A stretch of DNA of 27,142 nucleotides from a virus: positions 1 through 27,142 of the IMG/VR virus record IMGVR_UViG_3300048023_000408; one strand, written 5' to 3'. Below are positions 15,429 to 21,861 of this stretch, piece after piece. How positions within the stretch are numbered: the stretch's first letter is position 1; each line of letters begins with the position of its first letter. Both the position numbers and the translations under genes were made by a program. The notes below the pieces were generated by a model. The model worked only from the letters and a program-made list of their open reading frames with translations, did no database searches and had not been told where the DNA came from.

Positions 15429-17965
15429 GTTACAAAGATTTTACAAATGGTTTGTCTAGTGCAAACGATTATTTAGATACTAGACATCATCTAAGTGGTA
15501 CACAAGGACTTGGTACTGATGCACTACGCGGTGTTGTTAGTGCTGAATATAGTTTTACACTCAGAGAACTACTGTGCGGCTTACTAGCGGGTAATGGTCT
15601 AAAATTACCCAACGTACAACTGTGCTTGCATACAAATATTGCCGCACTATTAGGTATTCCAAATATACAAGGTGAACTCAACGATGCATTAAACGAGCTA
15701 CAAGGTAGCTTAGAAAGTTTTATGGATCATACAAAGTTTGACGAAGTACTAGGCAGACTCAATGGTGTGTTAGCAGAAGCACAAAATGTTGCTAACATGA
15801 TAAACTTCTGTAGTGCTCCAGTAGATCCTATTGCTATTCCCAACATGTTAGAACGTGCAATGGGCAGTTTCTTAGGAGCAGGTAAAGCAATCACAGACGG
15901 CATTGGTGCTATTGCAGATGCTGATATGTGTGCTTGTATTAGTGCAGATGGCGGCTTCAATACTAATATTTTTAACGGCGGAGTACTAGGAAATTTAGCA
16001 AGTAACATTGGTAAGATTACAAGTGGAACACTAGTACAGTCTGAATTAGATGCTATTACACAAGATATTAAGAGTATCGGTGATCAAATAACAGGACTAA
16101 TTAATTTTGAAAATACCATTGGTGGAAGTTATAGTCAAGGCGGTAGTCAATTTGCAACTCCTGATCCTGGTTGTAATGCACAAATTGGAGTATTACATAA
16201 TAGTAACAGTGGCGGCATTTCAGGTAATGCAAGACTTACAAGTCAGCTTAAATCACTTTATGACAGATTAGGCGGGTATCCAGTACAGTATTCCAAAGGT
16301 TCTAGCACAGGTCAAACAAATGTTGGACACCAGTATGATTCAAATGGAAACCGTGTATTACAAGGTGAAGTAATTGAATATCCTAATATTTTTCATCTAT
16401 TATTGGATCAAGAGCTATTAGATTTACTACAAAGAGATGATGATCCACAACCTAATGTTGATAGTCAAACACCAGTATATGATTACTGTGGCAATGTAAT
16501 TGGGTTTACTCAAAATCATCAACAAAGAGAACAAGAAACAAGCGATGGGTCAACACCTGTTGTCCCGACAGATAGACCAGGACATAATGCTGGCGGATTT
16601 ACAACAGACGTTAGTAACATTGCAGGAACTGGCACATCTGTTACAGGAACAACTATAATTCAAAACTTCAATGGTGGTTCAAATACACTATTTGTTGTTA
16701 GCAGTGAAGCAGGTCAAAATGCAATATCAGCCAATGCTAATGATATTGTTGTTAGATCAGATATTTTAACAATTTTTGTTAGAAAAGATCCGGGTGTTAG
16801 TGACACAGGTACAATAGCTGACTTTGAACAAGCAAGTTTCACTGCACTAGAGTTTATAAACAGTTTGAACGAAGAGCAAGGTAGCGGTCTCGTAGTTAAA
16901 AGTGCTGGAGTAAGTAGAGCAAGAAAAGTTGAACAAACTGCTGGTCAAATTAAAGTTACTAATGCAGATGGCATTGGCGGCGACATTAAAATTGAACTAG
17001 AAGAAAATACGAGAATACCAGGCACAGCCGCAATAAAAATTCCGGTTGGTACAACTGCACAGCGACCAAATACTGAAATAGGTGAGATTAGATATAATTC
17101 AGATAATCATAGCATAGAAGGATACTTTGGAGACACAACTACTTGGAAGAGTTTGTTAACAACTTCTAGTCAAACAGGTATTAACGGAGCCACAAACTTA
17201 GGATCTGGTAGCGAAGTATTTAAAGATGTAAGCGGTCCAGATCTTAGATTTAGAAGTGTTGTTGGCGGAGCAGGTATTACTGTAGCACAAGGTACAGACG
17301 AACTTACACTATCAGACTCAATTACTGTGAGTAATGTTGGTAGTGGCACTGGATTATTTGATGCTAGAACAGCAGATAATTTTAAATTTAAAAGTCTAAC
17401 AAGTACAGATGGTACAGTATTAATAACACAAACAGCAACAACTGTAGATGTATCAAGCATGGGAGGCATACCAAGTGATCCTCTTAACACAACAGATGGT
17501 ACTGCAACTGTATTACAATTTAATGGTGGCACACCAGAACCAGCTAGCGATAAGACTTGGTTCTTTGAAGTAAGAGCATTGGGAATTGCGGCTAGTGGCG
17601 AAAAGCAAGCCTTTAAAGTAGAAGGGCTAGTAACAAACACTAGTGGTAATTTAAGTCTAGTTGGTACTCCTATTAAAATAGATTATCAAAGAGGCGGCAC
17701 ATCAGATTTAGGCGTAGACGTTTGGGATCCAATGGCTAGTTATCTTTCAGGTGATCTAGTTGAATACGAACTAAACACTTATACAGCTAATACAGCAATA
17801 TCAGGCGGCGCATTAAGTCCAGATCAAAACAGTGATTGGACTGTATCATATACAGGTTGGAATGTAAATGCAGAAATTATTGGTAACCAATTCCGTGTAA
17901 GAGCAAAAGGTTCTACAGGCAAAAGTGTTACTTGGAGTTCCGCAATCTCATTTATTGAAGCATAA
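15425..17965 (+). CDS. Large tail-fibre or baseplate structural protein with carbohydrate-binding module
   Basis: 846 residues, coupled to the PAAR gene. Residues 1-230 (LRELLCGLLAGNGLKLPNVQ; cysteines and helical segments) are likely the attachment part. Residues 375-480 are Gly/Thr-rich. Around 540-580 there is a fibre repeat of the type GTTAQRP...GEIRYNSDNHSIEGYF...W. Residues 580-690 are beta-rich repeats. About 768-800 is a chitin-binding-type module pattern (WDPMASYLSGDLVEY...YTANTAISGG...W), like the small CBM5/12 domain that binds polysaccharide. It is therefore probably a receptor-facing virion protein. The stop codon lies in a late-like box. Confidence 0.78.
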   Translation: MSYKDFTNGLSSANDYLDTRHHLSGTQGLGTDALRGVVSAEYSFTLRELLCGLLAGNGLKLPNVQLCLHTNIAALLGIPNIQGELNDALNELQGSLESFMDHTKFDEVLGRLNGVLAEAQNVANMINFCSAPVDPIAIPNMLERAMGSFLGAGKAITDGIGAIADADMCACISADGGFNTNIFNGGVLGNLASNIGKITSGTLVQSELDAITQDIKSIGDQITGLINFENTIGGSYSQGGSQFATPDPGCNAQIGVLHNSNSGGISGNARLTSQLKSLYDRLGGYPVQYSKGSSTGQTNVGHQYDSNGNRVLQGEVIEYPNIFHLLLDQELLDLLQRDDDPQPNVDSQTPVYDYCGNVIGFTQNHQQREQETSDGSTPVVPTDRPGHNAGGFTTDVSNIAGTGTSVTGTTIIQNFNGGSNTLFVVSSEAGQNAISANANDIVVRSDILTIFVRKDPGVSDTGTIADFEQASFTALEFINSLNEEQGSGLVVKSAGVSRARKVEQTAGQIKVTNADGIGGDIKIELEENTRIPGTAAIKIPVGTTAQRPNTEIGEIRYNSDNHSIEGYFGDTTTWKSLLTTSSQTGINGATNLGSGSEVFKDVSGPDLRFRSVVGGAGITVAQGTDELTLSDSITVSNVGSGTGLFDARTADNFKFKSLTSTDGTVLITQTATTVDVSSMGGIPSDPLNTTDGTATVLQFNGGTPEPASDKTWFFEVRALGIAASGEKQAFKVEGLVTNTSGNLSLVGTPIKIDYQRGGTSDLGVDVWDPMASYLSGDLVEYELNTYTANTAISGGALSPDQNSDWTVSYTGWNVNAEIIGNQFRVRAKGSTGKSVTWSSAISFIEA

Positions 17966-17968
17966 ATA
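17961..17968 (+). promoter_or_regulatory. Late-like box CATAAATA without an adjacent late gene
   Basis: Matches the late consensus and overlaps the stop of the fibre gene (17963-17965). No start codon follows at the usual 5 nt, and a possible terminator follows within 20 nt. It may be inactive or drive a short RNA. Confidence 0.45.
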
Positions 17969-17978
17969 CTGTGTCAAG

Positions 17979-18007
17979 AAGAAAGATAATCTTTTTTGTC
18001 TTTTTCG
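17979..18007 (+). terminator. Possible weak terminator
   Basis: AAGAAAGA (17979-17986), loop TAA, TCTTTTTT (17990-17997): 8 base pairs including one G-U, followed by a T-rich GTCTTTTTC. It is AT-rich and weak, but it lies between the late fibre gene and an early promoter. Confidence 0.35.
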
Positions 18008-18008
18008 C

Positions 18009-18037
18009 TTGACAATCGAGTCATCTTGCCATAAACT
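18009..18037 (+). promoter_or_regulatory. Sigma70-like promoter TTGACA-17-TAAACT
   Basis: -35 TTGACA at 18009-18014, 17-nt spacer and -10 TAAACT (18032-18037). The spacer contains GTCATCTTG, close to the spacer motif of the next two promoters. A perfect 16-nt palindrome begins at its last base. Confidence 0.6.
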
Positions 18038-18052
18038 CTTACTATAGTAAGA
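18037..18052 (+). promoter_or_regulatory. 16-nt perfect palindrome, probable operator
   Basis: TCTTACTATAGTAAGA is its own reverse complement and covers the expected transcription start of the promoter at 18009-18037. That placement suits a repressor site. It could also act as a small RNA hairpin at the 5' end. Confidence 0.5.
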
Positions 18053-18112
18053 ATGAATGGAGAGATGTCATGGCACATCGAATACTAACATAGGCAAAAG
18101 AAAGGCAAAACA

Positions 18113-18403
18113 ATGAGGTCAAAAGACACTGGCGATGGTAGAAAGATCTTGGCAAAAGTAGAGGTCCCACTAAGTGTAGAAGATATAGCGACATTCGCTT
18201 TACGTTATCTAGATGAAATAGATGATGACAACCCAGCTGATACACTAATAAATGCTAACAAGCGAGAGATATTTAATATGGCAAAAATTGCTATATTTAA
18301 ATGGGGTACACAAGAACCAAAAACATATGTAGCTGAAAACATGAATGGGCATTTTGAACCAATTCATCAACTGGTAAGAAAAAAGTTTCCGGAGTGTGAC
18401 TAA
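18113..18403 (+). CDS. Small early protein, unknown
   Basis: 96 residues. AAAGG lies 9 nt before the ATG. It has an acidic helical middle (VEDIATFALRYLDEIDDDNP) and an aromatic/basic end (EPIHQLVRKKFPECD). No family is recognised. It is the first gene of a run of small genes served by repeated sigma70-like promoters, typical of early phage genes that alter host functions. Its TAA overlaps the next ATG (TAATG). Confidence 0.65.
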   Translation: MRSKDTGDGRKILAKVEVPLSVEDIATFALRYLDEIDDDNPADTLINANKREIFNMAKIAIFKWGTQEPKTYVAENMNGHFEPIHQLVRKKFPECD

Positions 18404-18741
18404 TGACGGCAGAAATATTTAATTTTGATGTAGAACGAGCTAAACGTAAAAGTGGATTACACGATACTGCACTATTAGAAGATATGGTAGCCGAAGGATA
18501 TGATCCTTGCGATCCAATTGATATTCAGAACTATTATGAATGGAAAAAGTTCCAAAATGTTATATACACTGATGTAGATACTGGTAGTAATTGGACAGAT
18601 GAAGCGTTGGATAGACTGTTCGCGGACATTAAAAATTTAGATACTACTAAAACATATACAGTAGAATATAGTGTAGATGATCTAATAGCTGGCGATGATT
18701 TTAATTTAGATTTTACAACAAAACCTCCAAAAAACACTTGA
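18403..18741 (+). CDS. Small acidic protein, unknown
   Basis: 112 residues, strongly acidic (many Asp), starting in a TAATG overlap. A helical N-terminal half (VERAKRKSGLHDTALLEDMV) is followed by Tyr/Asp-rich segments. The acidic, DNA-mimic-like composition is only an impression. The TGA stop (18739-18741) is inside the -35 box of the next promoter. No family is recognised. Confidence 0.65.
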   Translation: MTAEIFNFDVERAKRKSGLHDTALLEDMVAEGYDPCDPIDIQNYYEWKKFQNVIYTDVDTGSNWTDEALDRLFADIKNLDTTKTYTVEYSVDDLIAGDDFNLDFTTKPPKNT

Positions 18742-18766
18742 CAGTATGACATCTTGGTGTTATAGT
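18738..18766 (+). promoter_or_regulatory. Sigma70 promoter TTGACA-17-TATAGT
   Basis: Consensus -35 (18738-18743) containing the upstream TGA stop, 17-nt spacer with GACATCTTG, and -10 TATAGT (18761-18766). A start near 18773 excludes the ATG at 18769 and supports the ATG at 18796. Confidence 0.78.
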
Positions 18767-18795
18767 GTATGTATAAGTTAACAAAGGAGCTTGTA

Positions 18796-19050
18796 ATGGG
18801 TTTAGAATCAAAATCAATCACCGCTATTGAAAAACAGTTTGCAGAATTAGGTGCATCTGCTCCAAATATGTTTTGGGAGTATGGAACACTTTGGATTGAT
18901 ACAAACGACAAAGCTAACCTAAATGTTATTAAAGATGCAATGCTAGAAGATGTTTTAGCAGATGGCTTTGACGTTGATTTTAACTTATTGAAAGCTACAA
19001 AAAATGAGCCCTGGGATCAATGGGCAATGGATATAGTAGAAAAAGGTTGA
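18796..19050 (+). CDS. Small early protein, unknown
   Basis: 84 residues. The start at 18796 is chosen because AAGGAG (18784-18789) lies 6 nt before it and the promoter -10 lies upstream; an in-frame ATG at 18769 would precede the transcript start. The pattern SITAIEKQFAELG...WEYGTLWIDTNDKANLNVIKD suggests a small alpha/beta fold. No family is recognised. The TGA stop is inside the next -35 box. Confidence 0.68.
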   Translation: MGLESKSITAIEKQFAELGASAPNMFWEYGTLWIDTNDKANLNVIKDAMLEDVLADGFDVDFNLLKATKNEPWDQWAMDIVEKG

Positions 19051-19075
19051 CAGTAAGACGTCTTGAATGTATACT
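19047..19075 (+). promoter_or_regulatory. Sigma70 promoter TTGACA-17-TATACT
   Basis: -35 at 19047-19052, overlapping the upstream TGA stop, 17-nt spacer with GACGTCTTG (includes the palindrome AAGACGTCTT) and -10 TATACT (19070-19075). The downstream gene starts at 19101 with AAGGAGA. Confidence 0.78.
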
Positions 19076-19100
19076 GTAAGTAGTTAATAAGGAGATAGAC

Positions 19101-19421
19101 ATGGGAATGAATGTAACAGTTATCCACAAAGCATTTGAAGATGCACCAGTTACAGTAGCAGAAGTTGAAACAACTCTTAATGTAGTTGAAGAAGCACTTG
19201 AGTATGCTTATCGTTGGACTAACAATGTAATGGGCAGTTGGAGCCGACCTGAGAAAACTTTTGAAGACGGTATGGAAAACGGCGATTACAATCCTTTTGT
19301 TACTACACTTGCTCCGTTAAAAAATGGTATGGGACTTCGATCTACTTCAATGGGTGACCAAATGATAGTTGATGGTAAAACTTACGAAGTTGCAATGTGC
19401 GGCTTTGAAGAGGTATCTTAA
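19101..19421 (+). CDS. Small early protein, unknown
   Basis: 106 residues with a good AAGGAGA upstream. It contains VAEVETTLNVVEEALEYAYR (helical) followed by a Trp/Gly-rich region and a beta-rich end (GDQMIVDGKTYEVAMCGFEE). No family is recognised. It has its own promoter, and its TAA overlaps the next ATG (TAATG). Confidence 0.65.
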   Translation: MGMNVTVIHKAFEDAPVTVAEVETTLNVVEEALEYAYRWTNNVMGSWSRPEKTFEDGMENGDYNPFVTTLAPLKNGMGLRSTSMGDQMIVDGKTYEVAMCGFEEVS

Positions 19422-19618
19422 TGCTTAGAATTTTTAACAGTGCGTACTATGCAGAAACTGGTGCAGAACGTTTAATACCTTTAAATGAAGCCAGTATTAT
19501 AGAAACAAAACTGGACACCAATGGTCGTCCGTATATATTCTTTGAGCATAAAGATTATCCACTGGGTGGTCTCCGTGCTTGGTATGACGGCACTTATTGG
19601 CAATGTGATTTAGACTAG
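19421..19618 (+). CDS. Small unknown protein
   Basis: 65 residues, coupled to the previous gene. Mixed beta sequence with aromatic end (FEHKDYPLGGLRAWYDGTYW). No family is recognised. It is followed 10 nt later by the next gene, which has an AGGAGGT sequence spanning this stop codon. Confidence 0.6.
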   Translation: MLRIFNSAYYAETGAERLIPLNEASIIETKLDTNGRPYIFFEHKDYPLGGLRAWYDGTYWQCDLD

Positions 19619-19628
19619 GAGGTCTACT

Positions 19629-19814
19629 ATGAACGATCTTATCCAAGATATCGAAATACTTGAAGGTGCAATTATTAACTTGACAGAAGGTGCAAGTGAT
19701 GAGAAGCGAATGGCAGTTTATTCGCTGGAGAATATGATTGCTCAGAAAAAGGCAATCGTAGAACAGTTTGAAGCAGAAAATGCTCCAGACTATCAATTTG
19801 AACTTGACATATAG
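19629..19814 (+). CDS. Small helical protein, unknown
   Basis: 61 residues. A near-perfect AGGAGGT at 19617-19623 precedes the ATG, so translation should be strong. It is one long acidic helix pair (LIQDIEILEGAIINL, AVYSLENMIAQKKAIVEQFE). No family is recognised. Its last codons contain the -35 box of the following promoter. Confidence 0.6.
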   Translation: MNDLIQDIEILEGAIINLTEGASDEKRMAVYSLENMIAQKKAIVEQFEAENAPDYQFELDI

Positions 19815-19832
19815 TAGTTGAAGTATTATATT
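19804..19832 (+). promoter_or_regulatory. Sigma70 promoter TTGACA-17-TATATT
   Basis: -35 TTGACA (19804-19809) lies inside the end of the upstream gene, with a 17-nt spacer and -10 TATATT (19827-19832). The downstream ATG at 19858 has AAAGGATGAGG upstream. Confidence 0.7.
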
Positions 19833-19857
19833 ATATACAAAGGATGAGGTATATATT

Positions 19858-20082
19858 ATGGCTACATATGAAATTGAATCAGTTTATTATAATAATTACG
19901 GAGGTATAAAATCCAAGAGTTGTGATCTCTTTGGTGATAAAAATAAAGCTGTCAAACACATGAAACAATTAACAAAAAATAAACATGGTTTGAAGCAACG
20001 TGGAGATGTTAAAGATGGTTCCATTGACTTCGTAGACGATGCAGGTAAAGTAAAGGAACGAATCATTTTTGGCGAACTTTAA
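19858..20082 (+). CDS. Small basic protein, unknown
   Basis: 74 residues, Lys-rich, mixed fold: a strand start (ATYEIESVYYNNYGGIK), a basic helix (NKAVKHMKQLTKNKHGLKQR) and an acidic beta end (SIDFVDDAGKVKERIIF). No family is recognised. It has its own sigma70-like promoter and closes the run of small, probably early genes. Confidence 0.62.
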   Translation: MATYEIESVYYNNYGGIKSKSCDLFGDKNKAVKHMKQLTKNKHGLKQRGDVKDGSIDFVDDAGKVKERIIFGEL

Positions 20083-20114
20083 CTTAAATAATAATGAGTA
20101 AGTGAGGCAGATAT

Positions 20115-20762
20115 ATGTATAGAGTTTTTAAGATAATGGCAATAAGCCTGAATGGACTTATGGTGGGGTTTTTTGCTTTCTTTATGTTTTCGCTAATCGA
20201 ACCCGGTAAAGCAGGAAACATGGCAGGCGCCGAAACACTAGTTAGTTTCCAAGACATAAATCAAGACATGGAAACTTTACAACCAAAATTAATAGGCAAC
20301 GATGAACAAGCAATGTGCATGGCACTGAATATCTATTACGAAAGTCGTAGTGATAATCTAGCAGGACAATATGCAGTTGCAGATGTAGTGTTGAATAGAG
20401 TACATGATGATAGATATCCTAACACAGTATGTGAAGTAATCAAAGAAGGTCCTACAAAAGAAAGTTGGAAAACAAAACAGGATCCAGAGTTACCTGACGA
20501 AGATCGGGTCTTTAATCCTATTAGGCACAAGTGTCAATTCAGCTGGTTTTGTGATGGTAAAAGTGACGATCCCAGAGATGAAACAGGATGGGTGCAAGCA
20601 CAATATGTAGCTGGTGCTATATTGTACAGTGACAAGTATAGAGGTATTACAGAAGGTGCAACACACTATCATGCTACATATGTTAAGCCACGATGGGCCA
20701 ATGACAGAGGAATGAACCATATAGGTCGTATTGGAGCACATATCTTTTACAGATGGGATTAG
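20115..20762 (+). CDS. Cell-wall hydrolase of the SleB/CwlJ type (endolysin)
   Basis: 215 residues. Residues 7-28 form an N-terminal membrane segment (signal anchor), and the SleB-like domain follows: CMALNIYYESRSDNLAGQYA with probable catalytic Glu76, VADVVLNRVHDDRYPNTVCE, KCQFSWFCDG, ATHYHATYVKPRWA and IGAHIFYRW. The family cleaves peptidoglycan and is common in Alphaproteobacteria and their phages. The membrane anchor suggests export by the host Sec system and a possible signal-arrest-release mode of action. It is likely the phage endolysin; no holin is adjacent. Confidence 0.85.
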   Translation: MYRVFKIMAISLNGLMVGFFAFFMFSLIEPGKAGNMAGAETLVSFQDINQDMETLQPKLIGNDEQAMCMALNIYYESRSDNLAGQYAVADVVLNRVHDDRYPNTVCEVIKEGPTKESWKTKQDPELPDEDRVFNPIRHKCQFSWFCDGKSDDPRDETGWVQAQYVAGAILYSDKYRGITEGATHYHATYVKPRWANDRGMNHIGRIGAHIFYRWD

Positions 20763-20770
20763 CATAAATA
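20763..20770 (+). promoter_or_regulatory. Late promoter, CATAAATA
   Basis: Starts right after the endolysin stop and ends 5 nt before the ATG at 20776. There is no Shine-Dalgarno. This spacing decides the start of the next gene. Confidence 0.72.
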
Positions 20771-20775
20771 TATGC

Positions 20776-21492
20776 ATGTTAATACATGAAGTAATTCAAT
20801 CTAATATAAATGAGGGTCCTAATGATCCTCAAATTTTTAAAGCAATATTTCTTGCTGGCGGTCCAGGTAGTGGAAAAAGCTATGTGGCCCGCACACTTTT
20901 GGGTGGATCACAGTATGGTCTAAAAATGATCAACAGTGATGACATTTATGAATACCTAGCCAAAAAAGCAGAACCAGAACTTGACCTAAAAGATCCTGAC
21001 CAAGTGTACAGTGACAGAGGACAAGAGATTCGTAATCGTGCCAAAGCAGTTACTATGAGTAAAGAAGCAAGTCACTTGGATGGTAGACTTGGTGTTATTA
21101 TAGATGGCACAGGCAAAGACCCAGCAAAAGTAAAAAAGCAAAGTGATAACTTAAAAAGTTTAGGTTATGACACAATGATGTTGTTTGTAAATACAAATGA
21201 AGATGTAGCACAAGAACGTAATAAAAAAAGAGCTAGACAACTACCAAGTAAAGTTGTTAGTAAAATGTGGGCTCAAGTACAAGCAAATATTATGAAGTTC
21301 CAACAAATATTTGGAGCAGGCAACTTTCATGTAATAGATAATAGCGGTGGATTAGAAGATCCAGAACGCAAAGAAAACTTTGATTATGTAGAAAAAGCCA
21401 TTAGAGCTTTCGCAAATCAAGCACCTAGTAGTCGTATAGCAAAAGACTGGCTTGCAAAACAGCAACAGTCCAGGGCAAAATCCGATAAATAG
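20776..21492 (+). CDS. P-loop kinase, zeta-toxin/polynucleotide-kinase-like
   Basis: 238 residues. Walker A is GGPGSGKS (28-35), followed by MINSDDIYEYL (Asp pair like the AAA_33/zeta lid region), VIIDGTGKDPAKVKKQ and MLFVNTNEDVAQERNKKRAR (substrate/lid with Arg). The fold is that of small kinases that phosphorylate nucleotides, sugars or RNA ends. The start at 20776 is chosen from the late promoter 5 nt upstream; a longer frame would overlap the endolysin gene by 32 nt. The C-terminal tail is Lys/Gln-rich. The exact substrate is unknown. Confidence 0.78.
   Translation: MLIHEVIQSNINEGPNDPQIFKAIFLAGGPGSGKSYVARTLLGGSQYGLKMINSDDIYEYLAKKAEPELDLKDPDQVYSDRGQEIRNRAKAVTMSKEASHLDGRLGVIIDGTGKDPAKVKKQSDNLKSLGYDTMMLFVNTNEDVAQERNKKRARQLPSKVVSKMWAQVQANIMKFQQIFGAGNFHVIDNSGGLEDPERKENFDYVEKAIRAFANQAPSSRIAKDWLAKQQQSRAKSDK
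21484..21491 (+). promoter_or_regulatory. Late promoter, GATAAATA
   Basis: Overlaps the TAG stop (21490-21492) of the upstream gene and lies 25 nt before the ATG at 21517, which has AAAGGA upstream. Confidence 0.6.
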
Positions 21493-21516
21493 TATAAACA
21501 ATAAAGGATTTTGTAT

Positions 21517-21861
21517 ATGTATACATATCAATGCAATACATTAAGAGTGATAGATGGAAACACAGTTGACGCCATAATTGATTTGGGTTTCAATGTGACT
21601 ATAAGACAACGGATAAAATTGTATGGTGTTAATGTACAAGATATCCGAAGTAATGAAGAATCAGTAAGACAACAAGCCATAGCGAGTAAAACAAAATTAA
21701 CTGAGCTATTAGGTAATGAATTTGTGTGTGAAACAATAGTAAACAAAAGAGGCAAAGCGGGAAGAGTTATGGGTAAATTAACTATCGATAACCAGAATGG
21801 CAAAGTCGATATCAATCAGCAACTGATCGATCTTGGATTTGCTGAACGTTTTGGAGAATAA
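21517..21861 (+). CDS. Degenerate staphylococcal-nuclease-fold protein
   Basis: 114 residues. The start at 21517 is chosen because AAAGGA lies 8 nt upstream; an in-frame TTG lies 6 nt earlier. The SNase fold is visible: LRVIDGNTVDAIIDLGFNV, IRQRIKLYGVNVQDIRSNEE, KRGKAGRVMGKL and NQQLIDLGFAERFG. The usual active-site DGDT is DGNT, and the usual (I/V)DTPE segment is VNVQD, so two calcium-binding aspartates are Asn and the catalytic Glu position is Asp. The arginines are kept. It may be a binding protein rather than a nuclease. Confidence 0.75.
   Translation: MYTYQCNTLRVIDGNTVDAIIDLGFNVTIRQRIKLYGVNVQDIRSNEESVRQQAIASKTKLTELLGNEFVCETIVNKRGKAGRVMGKLTIDNQNGKVDINQQLIDLGFAERFGE

Noticed and set aside
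17170-17640. 156-residue minus-strand frame inside the fibre gene
   Set aside because: A Val/Thr/Pro-rich antisense frame of a repetitive coding region, with no start signals; every supported gene is on the + strand.
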